DNA of 64,000 nt from Sporosarcina sp. Marseille-Q4063 (lineage in GTDB: Bacteria; Bacillota; Bacilli; Bacillales_A; Planococcaceae): positions 806,001 through 870,000 of the forward strand of contig NZ_CP070502.1 in NCBI RefSeq assembly GCF_018309085.1, given 5' to 3'. Below, piece after piece: positions 36,343 to 44,555 of this stretch (its first letter is position 1; every line of letters starts with the position of its first letter). The notes below the pieces were generated by a model, which worked only from the letters and a program-made list of their open reading frames with translations, made no database searches and was not told the DNA's origin. The position numbers were made by a program, and so were the translations under genes.

Positions 36343-37140
36343 TCACTTTAAAGTTGAATGGATTGCATAGGTACCTGGCAGCCGGTTTTCGATTCCATTA
36401 GGGGCATCCTTTGGAAAAGTCCACCTGATCCCTTTGTCTTCTTTCATTTTTCGTATCGATAACCCAGAATATATTAAAGCGTTGATTGTTTCGGATATCG
36501 TCCATCTTCGAATGACATTTTTCTTTAAATCTCGCCGTTGTTTCTCTGTTAATAAATGCGAATAGGCTACGTCAACCTCAACGCAATCATCGTTAAAGTA
36601 GTCTCCCTCAGCTGCAAGAATACCATTTTCAAAATCCAACACTTTAGAAATAAAAGGATGATAATCCCTCAGTATAAATATGCTGGCTTCATCCATAAGT
36701 TTTGCGACTTTACAAAATAACGGGTGAAGATCAAGAAAATAATGGAGCACACCCATTTCAAGAATAATGATGTCAAAGGTTGAAAGTAGGTTTTCATCAA
36801 TATCAAGTGCGTCACTTACAAAATAAGAAATGAAAACGCCAGCCTCATCTGCAAGTTCCAACGCATACCTTTGATTTTCTGGTGAAATATCGACAACCGT
36901 TACATCCGCACCTAACAATGCAAAACAAACGGCTTTATTCCCTTTTGACCCCAGTAAATTCAAAACCCGTTTACCTGAAACCTCTCCAAGCTCATCTAGA
37001 TAATATTGAACAGGCTTTTCCGGGTTTTCTTTCAGTTTTTTGGCGAATTGCTTGGGTGACCCATGCCTAGCTTGCCAAGCCTCATAAGTATATTGACTCC
37101 ATCCGATTCTGTTTTTTCCGCTCATTTCTTTTTGATTCAT
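36343..37140 (-). CDS. Class I SAM-dependent methyltransferase
   Basis: A 265-residue Rossmann-fold methyltransferase. Motif I is VLNLLGSKGNKAVCFALLGADVTVVDISPEN (residues about 59-89): the glycine-rich loop is present in a slightly altered form (LLGSKGN), with the acidic Asp-83 region binding the SAM ribose. Motif II/III lies around FDIIILEMGVLHYFLDL. The substrate is unknown. AAAGGA precedes ATG 37140. Confidence 0.88.
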   Translation of the reverse strand: MNQKEMSGKNRIGWSQYTYEAWQARHGSPKQFAKKLKENPEKPVQYYLDELGEVSGKRVLNLLGSKGNKAVCFALLGADVTVVDISPENQRYALELADEAGVFISYFVSDALDIDENLLSTFDIIILEMGVLHYFLDLHPLFCKVAKLMDEASIFILRDYHPFISKVLDFENGILAAEGDYFNDDCVEVDVAYSHLLTEKQRRDLKKNVIRRWTISETINALIYSGLSIRKMKEDKGIRWTFPKDAPNGIENRLPGTYAIHSTLK

Positions 37141-37179
37141 GACATGTTCCTTTCGTAAACTGAAATGAATTGCACCACC

Positions 37180-37385
37180 TTAAAGTGGAACAATTCTCTC
37201 ACATCGATTTTTCGGAATAACTCCGTACATATACCTCCTACGCTTTATTAAACTTAAACTACCAATAATAATCTCTACCATTAATTCCTCATAATACTCC
37301 CTAATCAATGCCCTACTGGACTTCTCGCCAAATTCGATTGACCCGCCGATCGGTCGATAGAAGGTACCTTCGCCTTTTGAATGTC
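37180..37385 (-). pseudogene. Nudix hydrolase fragment
   Basis: Translating the minus strand gives FYRPIGGSIEFGEKSSRALIREYYEEL, a nearly intact Nudix box (GX5EX7REUXEE). The N-terminal part of the domain is missing, replaced at about 37385 by the promoter of the next gene. Downstream of the box the frame continues (LIKRRRYMYGVIPKN) without resemblance to a Nudix core and stops at 37180-37182. No start or ribosome site is visible. It is best read as a decayed fragment of a Bacillus-type Nudix gene. Confidence 0.75.
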
Positions 37386-37467
37386 TTCCGTGAAACTTGA
37401 GTTCCCCTTAACTACTTGGTTTTCATATATACTTATAGTAAAAGTAGTAAAAGAGGAGTTAATAGCC

Positions 37468-37767
37468 ATGGAGTTTAAAAGTATCGATGAACAAGTTATT
37501 CAAAAATATCAGGAAGATGAGCAGTTGATGATTCAGTTATTTGCACAGTGGTGCGTTAATCATGAGCTTGATCCGAATGAGTTGTACGCGCGGGCTTATC
37601 CTGACCAACAGGAAAATGCTTCTTTACAGAAGGTTTTGAAGGAAATGGATGACGCTGACCATCTTGAAATTGATAATGAAACTATGATGGATGTCCTGCA
37701 ACTTTTCGGTAATTTCGACCTAGCCTTTGTTCTTTCTGAGGAAATTGAACGTCTATCTAAAAAGTAA
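37468..37767 (+). CDS. Hypothetical 99-residue acidic protein
   Basis: A small acidic helical protein with no motif I know. The segment MIQLFAQWCVNHELDPNELYARAYP at about residues 18-43 has the look of a small helical domain found in Bacillales proteins of unknown function. The frame opens at 37381, but AGAGGAG lies properly ahead of ATG 37468. A peptidase gene follows after 139 bp. Confidence 0.78.
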   Translation: MEFKSIDEQVIQKYQEDEQLMIQLFAQWCVNHELDPNELYARAYPDQQENASLQKVLKEMDDADHLEIDNETMMDVLQLFGNFDLAFVLSEEIERLSKK

Positions 37768-37906
37768 ATATACCACTTCTATCTGAAAGTTGCCAAAGTG
37801 TTGATTCGTTTTTACATTTTGGCTTTTGTGTTATATACTATTAATTAGTTCGTTTACCGTAATATATAAAAGTTCACACAGTTGGACTACCCAGGGAGAG
37901 ATGAGA

Positions 37907-39724
37907 ATGGTTAAAAGTTTACCACTACGTTCAGAAGTTAAATTAGAAGAAACTTGGAATCTAGAAGATCTATTCAAAACTGAAGAAGACTATAACGCTG
38001 CAGTTGTGGAGCTTGAAAACGAAGTAGACGCTTATGCCGAAAAGTTTAACGGGAAAATTACAGATGCGACATCAGTCAATGAGGCCCTTAAAGGTTATTT
38101 GGCTTTATTCGAAAAAATCGTTCCTGTTGGCACATATACAAGCCTTGCTACCAGTACTGACCAAACGAATGATGAAGCACAAATGCGTTCAAGTAAATTT
38201 AGTTCTACATCCGCAAAAGTGAATAGTAAACTATCATTTGTAAACAGTGAACTTCTAGAGTTACCTGTTGAGACGCTTGAAGAAGCTATGAAGCTTTCTC
38301 CCGATTTTAAAAACTACTTGGAGAAATTGATTAAGAAAAAAGAATATCAACTGCACCCTGAAGTTGAAAAAACATTAGCTGCCTTTTCTTCAACATTCAA
38401 TGCGCCTTACGGATTGTACAATACGACGAAAATGGTTGACATGTCGTTTGATGATTTCGTAGTTGACGGAAAAAGTTTTCCATTAAGCTATGTTTCATTT
38501 GAAGGCGACTGGGAATCCGAAACAGATACAGCTAAACGCCGTGCTGCATTTGATGCATTTTCAAAAAAATTGAGAGACTATCAACATACAACTGCAAAAA
38601 CATATGATATGCAATTGCAAACTGAAAAAACGACAGCTGATGTTCGCGGCTACGATTCGGTTTTCGATTATTTATTGTTCAATCAAGAAGTCGATAAATC
38701 GATGTACGATCGCCAAATCGATTTGATCACGAAGGAACTTGCACCGCATATGCGCAAATACGCGAAACTGCTTCAAAAAGTTCATGGATTGGATAAAATG
38801 ACGTTCGCGGATTTGAAGATTTCGCTTGACCCTGCTTATGAACCGAAAATCACTATTGAAGAATCCAAAAAATATATTGACGATGCGCTTGAAATTATGG
38901 GAGACGACTATATCAATATGGTCGATCGTTCATACGAAGAACGTTGGATCGATTTTGCGCAGAATAAAGGAAAATCGACCGGCGCATTCTGTTCAAGTCC
39001 GCACGGCTACCACCCGTACATCCTGATTTCTTGGACAGGCAGCATGGAAGATGTATTCGTTCTAGCTCATGAACTCGGGCATGCGGGTCATTTCTACAAT
39101 GCGAACCGTGAACAAAACGTTTTTAACGCACGTCCGTCTATGTATTTCGTCGAAGCACCATCCACGATGAATGAAATGCTGGTGGCGAATCACTTGCTGA
39201 AAAACTCGGATGATCCGAAATTCAAACGTTGGGTGATTTCATCTATCGTTTCACGAACGTATTACCATAACTTTGTCACGCATTTATTGGAGGCAGCTTA
39301 CCAGCGCAAAGTCTACGACCGCATTGACGCGGGCGGCAGCGTAAACGCGACTGTGTTGAATGAATTGAAACGCGGCGTTCTTGAAGATTTCTGGGGCGAA
39401 GACGTTGAAATTACTGAAGGTGCTGAACTGACATGGATGCGCCAGCCTCACTACTATATGGGCTTATATCCTTACACATATAGTGCTGGTCTGACCATTT
39501 CCACACAAGTCTCGAAACGCGTTCTAGAAGAAGGTCAACCAGCTGTCGATGAGTGGCTGGAAGTCTTAAAAGCCGGCGGAACAAAATCACCTGCTGAACT
39601 CTCACAAATGGCCGGTGTCGATATCACGACGGAAAAACCATTACGTGATACTATCGCTTATATCGGCGAATTGATTGATCAACTTGTTGTATTAACGGAA
39701 GAGATTGAGTCTGTGAAGAATTAA
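37907..39724 (+). CDS. pepF: Oligoendopeptidase F (M3 family)
   Basis: A zinc metallopeptidase of 605 residues that cleaves short peptides in the cytoplasm. The HEXXH motif is His388-Glu-Leu-Gly-His392, followed by the third-ligand Glu in FVEAPSTMNE. The N-terminal LPLRSEVKLEETWNLEDLF is the common start of PepF-type proteins. The frame opens upstream at 37826, but GGGAGAG at 37893-37899 fits ATG 37907. Confidence 0.93.
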   Translation: MVKSLPLRSEVKLEETWNLEDLFKTEEDYNAAVVELENEVDAYAEKFNGKITDATSVNEALKGYLALFEKIVPVGTYTSLATSTDQTNDEAQMRSSKFSSTSAKVNSKLSFVNSELLELPVETLEEAMKLSPDFKNYLEKLIKKKEYQLHPEVEKTLAAFSSTFNAPYGLYNTTKMVDMSFDDFVVDGKSFPLSYVSFEGDWESETDTAKRRAAFDAFSKKLRDYQHTTAKTYDMQLQTEKTTADVRGYDSVFDYLLFNQEVDKSMYDRQIDLITKELAPHMRKYAKLLQKVHGLDKMTFADLKISLDPAYEPKITIEESKKYIDDALEIMGDDYINMVDRSYEERWIDFAQNKGKSTGAFCSSPHGYHPYILISWTGSMEDVFVLAHELGHAGHFYNANREQNVFNARPSMYFVEAPSTMNEMLVANHLLKNSDDPKFKRWVISSIVSRTYYHNFVTHLLEAAYQRKVYDRIDAGGSVNATVLNELKRGVLEDFWGEDVEITEGAELTWMRQPHYYMGLYPYTYSAGLTISTQVSKRVLEEGQPAVDEWLEVLKAGGTKSPAELSQMAGVDITTEKPLRDTIAYIGELIDQLVVLTEEIESVKN

Positions 39725-39735
39725 TAATTTCCATG

Positions 39736-39772
39736 AAAAAACTGACGAGCTTTTATTTTTCGTCAGTTTTTT
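39736..39772 (+). terminator. Terminator of pepF
   Basis: AAAAAACTGACGA pairs with TCGTCAGTTTTTT over a short loop. Confidence 0.92.
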
Positions 39773-39888
39773 AATTGATTTTTTTCTTAGTTATTCAAAA
39801 TCCTCCACTGATAATGATCCGAGTAGCTCTTCTCCAGAGATACCCAACCCTTCTTTATAGTCGTCGCGACTTCCTTTTATCATTGATT

Positions 39889-40782
39889 TTAGTTTCGTGT
39901 TTTTTCTATTTCTGTAGAAATGGATATTCCATTTTCCTGTTCAAACCCAAGCTGAACTGAATCAACGATTTTCTTATAGCCAATTTCTTTATATATTTTA
40001 TTCGAAGTCGGATTCATCATATCTGTGTAGAGGACGCAAAAATCAAATTCTTTTAATAGTTCGTTAGAGATAGCCGCTACCAATGTCCGCGCATATCCCT
40101 TTCTCCGTTTATCTTTTGGCGTGTAGACCAATGAGACTGTGACGCCGTGCTTTGTTGGGCGCGATTTTTTCATCATGGAAACAATTTCACCATCATCTTC
40201 CCAAAGAAACACTTCTTGATTACTAACCATTAGTGCCACACGGTCATTAATTTCCTTAGTTGTAAGGATTGGAAGCCCCGCTTCTTCTGCGAATAAATAA
40301 TACCATTTTCCGATCAACTGGCAGTCTTTCCTCTCCGCGAAACGCCAAATACCCGGGCTTTTTTCCAAAGTGTCATCAACTTGATCAAGTCGATACAATC
40401 CTTGGTCCATCACTAGTTTAGTAGTCATTCCCGTTTCAGCTTCCCATTTTTCTGCAAAGCGATATGCCCGTGGTTTTAAACTAATGATTGATGGGAGTTC
40501 AATCTTAAGATTCATTAAGTTTTGTATTAATAAATCCATGTTCTCTTCCAAACGATTTTCATCAACAAAAATCAGATTTAACGGATGTGGCGGTGTCATT
40601 TGAAATATTGCGATCACCTTATCTCTCTCTTCAATTGTTGCCATAAAAGCATTTTCATAAAGTCCCGATTTTATCCCTTGTAGAACGCCTAAAAATAGAC
40701 TGTTAACATCTTCTTTCTGAATCAAAATCGGCTCAACTTTCAATGAAAACTCATTTGCATCCTTATAAATCTTTAAGTCCAT
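39889..40782 (-). CDS. GNAT acetyltransferase (two-domain type)
   Basis: A 297-residue protein with a catalytic GNAT domain in the C-terminal half. The acetyl-CoA loop is DKRRKGYARTLVAAISNEL (RRKGYA), followed by LYTDMMNPTSNKIYKEIGYKKI. The N-terminal half (to about residue 150) has no clear motif and probably is a degenerate GNAT fold. ATG 40782 fits the GGGGG ribosome site better than ATG 40791. The substrate is unknown. Confidence 0.85.
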   Translation of the reverse strand: MDLKIYKDANEFSLKVEPILIQKEDVNSLFLGVLQGIKSGLYENAFMATIEERDKVIAIFQMTPPHPLNLIFVDENRLEENMDLLIQNLMNLKIELPSIISLKPRAYRFAEKWEAETGMTTKLVMDQGLYRLDQVDDTLEKSPGIWRFAERKDCQLIGKWYYLFAEEAGLPILTTKEINDRVALMVSNQEVFLWEDDGEIVSMMKKSRPTKHGVTVSLVYTPKDKRRKGYARTLVAAISNELLKEFDFCVLYTDMMNPTSNKIYKEIGYKKIVDSVQLGFEQENGISISTEIEKTRN

Positions 40783-40861
40783 CGTCATCATCCCCCGTTA
40801 CTTGATTATCATAAAGATTACAGAAGGTTGCAGCAATTGTCCATGGGAAGTTTTTTTATAT

Positions 40862-40898
40862 AAAAAAGGTAGTGCTACACGCGATGTGCAACACTACC
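40862..40898 (-). terminator. Terminator of the zinc-motif mini-protein gene
   Basis: GGTAGTG pairs with CACTACC, extended by internal GCACA/TGTGC-type pairing, with a T-run on the minus strand. Confidence 0.8.
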
Positions 40899-40908
40899 CC
40901 TTCGTTGT

Positions 40909-41082
40909 TTAATCCAACAATCGATTATTATCATCAACAGCCATCACTTTCGGCGGTTGCCCTTTAAATCTCGGGTTCGTATTACCTGCTCCTGAACACA
41001 TTTGGCAGTGGTATTGCCAACCTTCGTCATCCGAAAGCAAGCCGGTGCCGTCACACGCAACACATACGTTTTTACCATCCAT
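40909..41082 (-). CDS. Small protein with two CxxCxGxG zinc motifs
   Basis: A 57-residue protein with the DnaJ-type repeats CVACDGTG (residues about 7-14) and CQMCSGAG (about 29-36). Together these should hold one zinc ion. The C-terminal half is flexible. The frame is open to 41187 and would overlap the aconitase gene, but GGAGGG lies nine bases ahead of ATG 41082. Such mini zinc fingers may act in chaperone or RNA-related roles; nothing further can be said. It follows the aconitase gene on the same strand. Confidence 0.75.
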   Translation of the reverse strand: MDGKNVCVACDGTGLLSDDEGWQYHCQMCSGAGNTNPRFKGQPPKVMAVDDNNRLLD

Positions 41083-41153
41083 TGTCGTCATCCCTCCATC
41101 ACTTTGTTGCCAATAGGATGTACAAACCTTGATCGAATAATGCAAAACGAAGT

Positions 41154-43109
41154 TTAACTTGTCGGTTGCTTTTGATCTTTCACCCAATTGATCATGCCGC
41201 CGACTAGAATTATTTCAACTTGCCGCTCCGTCAGTGCGTGTCTCACTTTAATGAAGTCATCCGAACCTTGAACTTTAATGTCAAATTTATTTCCTTCTTT
41301 TATTTTACTTCGTACATTCGAAAATTCGAGAATATCTCCTTCGTCCATTTTTTGATAATCTTCCGCGTTCACGAAAGTAATGGGAAGAATTCCGAAGTTG
41401 ACAAGGTTTTGCCAGTGTATTCGAGCGAAATCTTTTACGAGTGCGACTCGGAGGCCAAGAAACCTTGGGGCTAGCGCGGCATGTTCCCGGCTCGATCCTT
41501 GCCCGTAGTTAACGCCCGCGACAATCGCATGACCGCCGTGTGCCACGCTATCTAATCCTCTTTTATAGTAGGTTTTGTCAATAATCTCGAATGCAAACTT
41601 ACTGATCTCTGGTAAATTACTTCGAAACGGCAAGACGCGCGATCCACCTGCGAGAATTTCATCCGTTGAAATATTATCTCCCATCTTCAATAAAATCGGT
41701 ATTTGCAAGTTATCAGGCATCGCATCCATTTCAGGTATCGATGCGATGTTGGGACCTTTATGAATGACAATTTTTCTGGCTTCCTCTTTGGGTAAAGGCG
41801 CCTCTAGCAAGTTCATATCAATTGTCGGATTTTTAGTAGCTGATATTTTCGGGGCTTTTGGTCCGAGTGTTCGAGGATCCGTAATCTCGCCTGTCAATGC
41901 CGATGCCGCCGCAGTTTCAGTTCCGCAAAGATACACGCTGTCCTCCAATGTTCCAGAACGGCCCGGAAAGTTTCGCGGAGTCGTCCGCAAACTATTTCTT
42001 CCCGTAGCCGGCGCTTGCCCCATTCCGATGCATCCATTACATCCTGCCTGGTGGAGACGTCCCCCTGCTTGAATGAAGCTAGCGATATGCCCTTCATTCA
42101 ATAAATCCGTCAGCATTTGTCGCGAAGTCGGGTTAATATCTAAAGAAACGCCGGCTGCTACTTGTTTTCCCTTCACAATTTCGGCTGCAATAGCAAAATC
42201 ATGGTAACCGGGATTCGCAGATGATCCAATATAGGATTGGTAAATCGGTGTCCCTGCCAGTTCCGAAGCAGGAACGACATTCCCCGGGCTTGATGGCTTC
42301 GCGACTAACGGCACGATTTCCGACAGATTAATTTCTTCGTCGATATCATAAGTGGCACCTTTATCCGCTTGTAATTCGACCCAATCGTTTTCCCGGTTTT
42401 GTTCTTTCAAGAAGCGCTTGATTTCACTATCGGATGGAAATACGGTTGTCGTCGCGCCTAATTCAGCGCCCATATTTGCGATTACATGACGGTCCATCGC
42501 ACTTAATGTGTCAACTCCAGGCCCGTAATATTCAATGACTTTACCGACGCCGCCTTTCACGTCATGTCGGCGAAGAAGTTCCAAGATGACATCTTTCGCG
42601 CTCACCCATTCCGCCAATTCGCCTGTTAACTTGATGCCCCAAACTTTCGGCATTCGTAAATAAAACGGTTCTCCCGCAATTGCCAATGCAACATCGAGGC
42701 CGCCTGCGCCCATTGCGAGCATCCCTATACATCCATTTGCGCATGTGTGACTATCAGAGCCGAGCAATGTTTTTCCCGGTTTCGCCAAACGCTGCATATG
42801 AACGGGATGACTTACGCCGTTGCCTGGTTTACTATAATATAAGCCGAATCTTCGAGAAGCGCTTTGTAGAAATAAATGATCATCAGCATTTTTGCTATCT
42901 GTTTGAACAAGGTTATGGTCGACATATTGTGCCGATGCTTCGGTTTTGGCAATATCCAACCCCATCGCCTCAAGTTCCAACATCACCATTGTTCCTGTTG
43001 CGTCTTGAGTTAACGTTTGATCGATTTTCAATGCAATTTCCGCACCCGGCACCATTTCGCCAGTGATGAGATGATCTTTTATTAACTTTTGGGTAATATT
43101 TAACTTCAA
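41154..43109 (-). CDS. Aconitate hydratase, short Aquifex-type
   Basis: A 651-residue single-chain aconitase/homoaconitase family protein. The iron-sulphur ligands are in SHTCANG (one Cys) and GCNGCIGMG (two Cys). Substrate residues are seen in NYGQGSSREHAALAPRFLG, and the swivel domain closes the C-terminus. The length and layout resemble the Aquifex-type aconitase rather than the roughly 900-residue CitB/AcnA usual in Bacillales. It may be a second aconitase or act on a related hydroxyacid. GGAGGA-type site upstream. A zinc-motif mini-gene follows. Confidence 0.88.
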   Translation of the reverse strand: MKLNITQKLIKDHLITGEMVPGAEIALKIDQTLTQDATGTMVMLELEAMGLDIAKTEASAQYVDHNLVQTDSKNADDHLFLQSASRRFGLYYSKPGNGVSHPVHMQRLAKPGKTLLGSDSHTCANGCIGMLAMGAGGLDVALAIAGEPFYLRMPKVWGIKLTGELAEWVSAKDVILELLRRHDVKGGVGKVIEYYGPGVDTLSAMDRHVIANMGAELGATTTVFPSDSEIKRFLKEQNRENDWVELQADKGATYDIDEEINLSEIVPLVAKPSSPGNVVPASELAGTPIYQSYIGSSANPGYHDFAIAAEIVKGKQVAAGVSLDINPTSRQMLTDLLNEGHIASFIQAGGRLHQAGCNGCIGMGQAPATGRNSLRTTPRNFPGRSGTLEDSVYLCGTETAAASALTGEITDPRTLGPKAPKISATKNPTIDMNLLEAPLPKEEARKIVIHKGPNIASIPEMDAMPDNLQIPILLKMGDNISTDEILAGGSRVLPFRSNLPEISKFAFEIIDKTYYKRGLDSVAHGGHAIVAGVNYGQGSSREHAALAPRFLGLRVALVKDFARIHWQNLVNFGILPITFVNAEDYQKMDEGDILEFSNVRSKIKEGNKFDIKVQGSDDFIKVRHALTERQVEIILVGGMINWVKDQKQPTS

Positions 43110-43188
43110 CTATATTCCTCCTGAATAAATACACGTAGTACGATTATCATATTCATAATCCGCATTAATTAGTCTTTCCAGGAAAATT

Positions 43189-43250
43189 AAGCCCACAGGA
43201 CAAAAGGCGCTTTTGCCTTTTGTTTCATGACCGACGTGACTCGAGGGGCT
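43189..43250. repeat. Structured intergenic element (AAAAGGC hairpin)
   Basis: ACAAAAGGC (43200-43208) pairs perfectly with GCCTTTTGT (43215-43223). An outer AGCCC (43190-43194) pairs with GGGCT (43246-43250). A second short hairpin may form between, giving a three-way fold. It has neither a T-run nor an open frame. I recall similar elements dispersed between genes in related Bacillales, but that is not verified here. Confidence 0.6.
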
Positions 43251-43314
43251 GGACTTGAAACTTTTATGTAAGAAGATATCCACAATCAATACAATTCCAG
43301 TTTCCTAAACACCA

Positions 43315-43362
43315 AAAAGGGCAAAGAATCTTTTTCATTAGAAGAAAAAGTTCTTTGCCCTT
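43315..43362 (-). terminator. Terminator of the PhnB-like gene
   Basis: GGGCAAAGAA pairs with TTCTTTGCCC, extended inward by a CTTTTTC/GAAAAAG stem; A/T-runs flank it. Confidence 0.9.
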
Positions 43363-43376
43363 ATGTAGTACAGTTT

Positions 43377-43802
43377 TTACATTTCGCTACGGTCTTCATG
43401 GCTAGCTTGCCATTCGATTCCAAACTTGTCCGTTAGGCTGCCGTAGCTCTTACTCCAAAATGTTTCCTGAAGTTCCATGCGGACAGTACCGCCCTCCGAT
43501 AGTTTACTAAATACAGATTTGATTTCATCCATGTCTTCGCTGACTAACGCAAGACTAATATTATTCCCCGCGACAAACGGATTTCCTGGAAAAACATCAG
43601 AAAACATCACATTGCTTCCGCTAATATTAAGTCGCGTGTGCATCACCAAGTCTTTCGCTTCTTCCGGAAGTTGATAATCCGGATGTTGAGGTGCTTCTCC
43701 AAAAGTCATAATTTCTGGTTTTTCTGTTCCAAATACTTCCGCATAAAATTCAACAGCTTCACGACAATTCCCATTAAAATTCAAATAAACATCTACAGAC
43801 AT
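43377..43802 (-). CDS. VOC-fold protein (PhnB/YjdN-like)
   Basis: A 141-residue single VOC module. VYLNFNGNCREAVEFYAEVFGTE, then VMHTRLNISGSNVMFSDVFPG and KSYGSLTDKFGIEWQ are the hallmarks of the 3-demethylubiquinone methyltransferase-like / PhnB group. No catalytic role is established for this subgroup. AGGAGG precedes ATG 43802. Confidence 0.88.
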   Translation of the reverse strand: MSVDVYLNFNGNCREAVEFYAEVFGTEKPEIMTFGEAPQHPDYQLPEEAKDLVMHTRLNISGSNVMFSDVFPGNPFVAGNNISLALVSEDMDEIKSVFSKLSEGGTVRMELQETFWSKSYGSLTDKFGIEWQASHEDRSEM

Positions 43803-43917
43803 GCCATCACTCCTCCTGAAATAATGAATTTCATGCCTAATTATACCAGTTGTCTGAAAAGATTCATAACTTTATCGTGCTTGGAAACACTAAAACTCTA
43901 AAAGGAGATGAAAGCCT

Positions 43918-44496
43918 GTGTCCGATTTTTGTCCTGCAGCTTGGCCGGAAGAAACTACTCCGGAAAACTTAATGGATTGTTGTGAATGCGGACTTGATAA
44001 ACACGGAACACGAATGGTTTGGGGTGAAGGCAATCCAAAAGCACCGATTATGATCATTCTTGATAATCCCGGAGCACGTGAAGACCGTGAAGGAAATTCT
44101 TTTGTATGTGGAACGAGACAAACTTTACAAGAAGCGATAAACAAAGTCGGTCTGAAAGAATCGGATGTATATGCCACCTATATTGTTAAAAGAAAACCAA
44201 CGCGCGCCTATGATAAAGGGCAAACACGAAAAATCTGCATGCAGCATTTGCATGAACAGCTCGAGGAGAAGAAACCGAAACTTATTATTTGCTTGGGAAA
44301 CGTCGCTGTTCAATCATTCTTTGAAAACGATGAAGTTGATGTGAAAGGTCTTCGCGGCGCATGGCATCATGTTTTGGGTTATGAAACGACAGTAGCCTAT
44401 CATCCCCTAGCTATCCGCCGTCGTCCGAATTTAAAACAGTTATTCCTTCAAGACTGGAAACTTGTCGCAGAACGATATCGACAATTACCTAGTTAA
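43918..44496 (+). CDS. Uracil-DNA glycosylase superfamily protein (family 4-like)
   Basis: A 192-residue protein. CCECGLDKHGTRMVWGEGNPKAPIMIILDNPGAREDREG-like text aligns to the family-4 N-terminus with a CxxC pair and motif 1, but motif 1 reads LDNPGAREDREG where GEAPG is usual. The middle cysteines (Cys64, Cys107 regions) could complete an iron-sulphur site. The C-terminal motif is YHPLAIRRRPNLK, where family 4 has HPS. These changes suggest altered or lost glycosylase specificity. The GTG start at 43918 has AAAGGAGATG upstream. A P450 gene follows 60 nt later. Confidence 0.82.
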   Translation: MSDFCPAAWPEETTPENLMDCCECGLDKHGTRMVWGEGNPKAPIMIILDNPGAREDREGNSFVCGTRQTLQEAINKVGLKESDVYATYIVKRKPTRAYDKGQTRKICMQHLHEQLEEKKPKLIICLGNVAVQSFFENDEVDVKGLRGAWHHVLGYETTVAYHPLAIRRRPNLKQLFLQDWKLVAERYRQLPS

Positions 44497-44555
44497 AAGT
44501 TTCAGGAACCGGGAATGACTATTGTATATGACTCTCAAAAGGAGCTGGACTAGAC

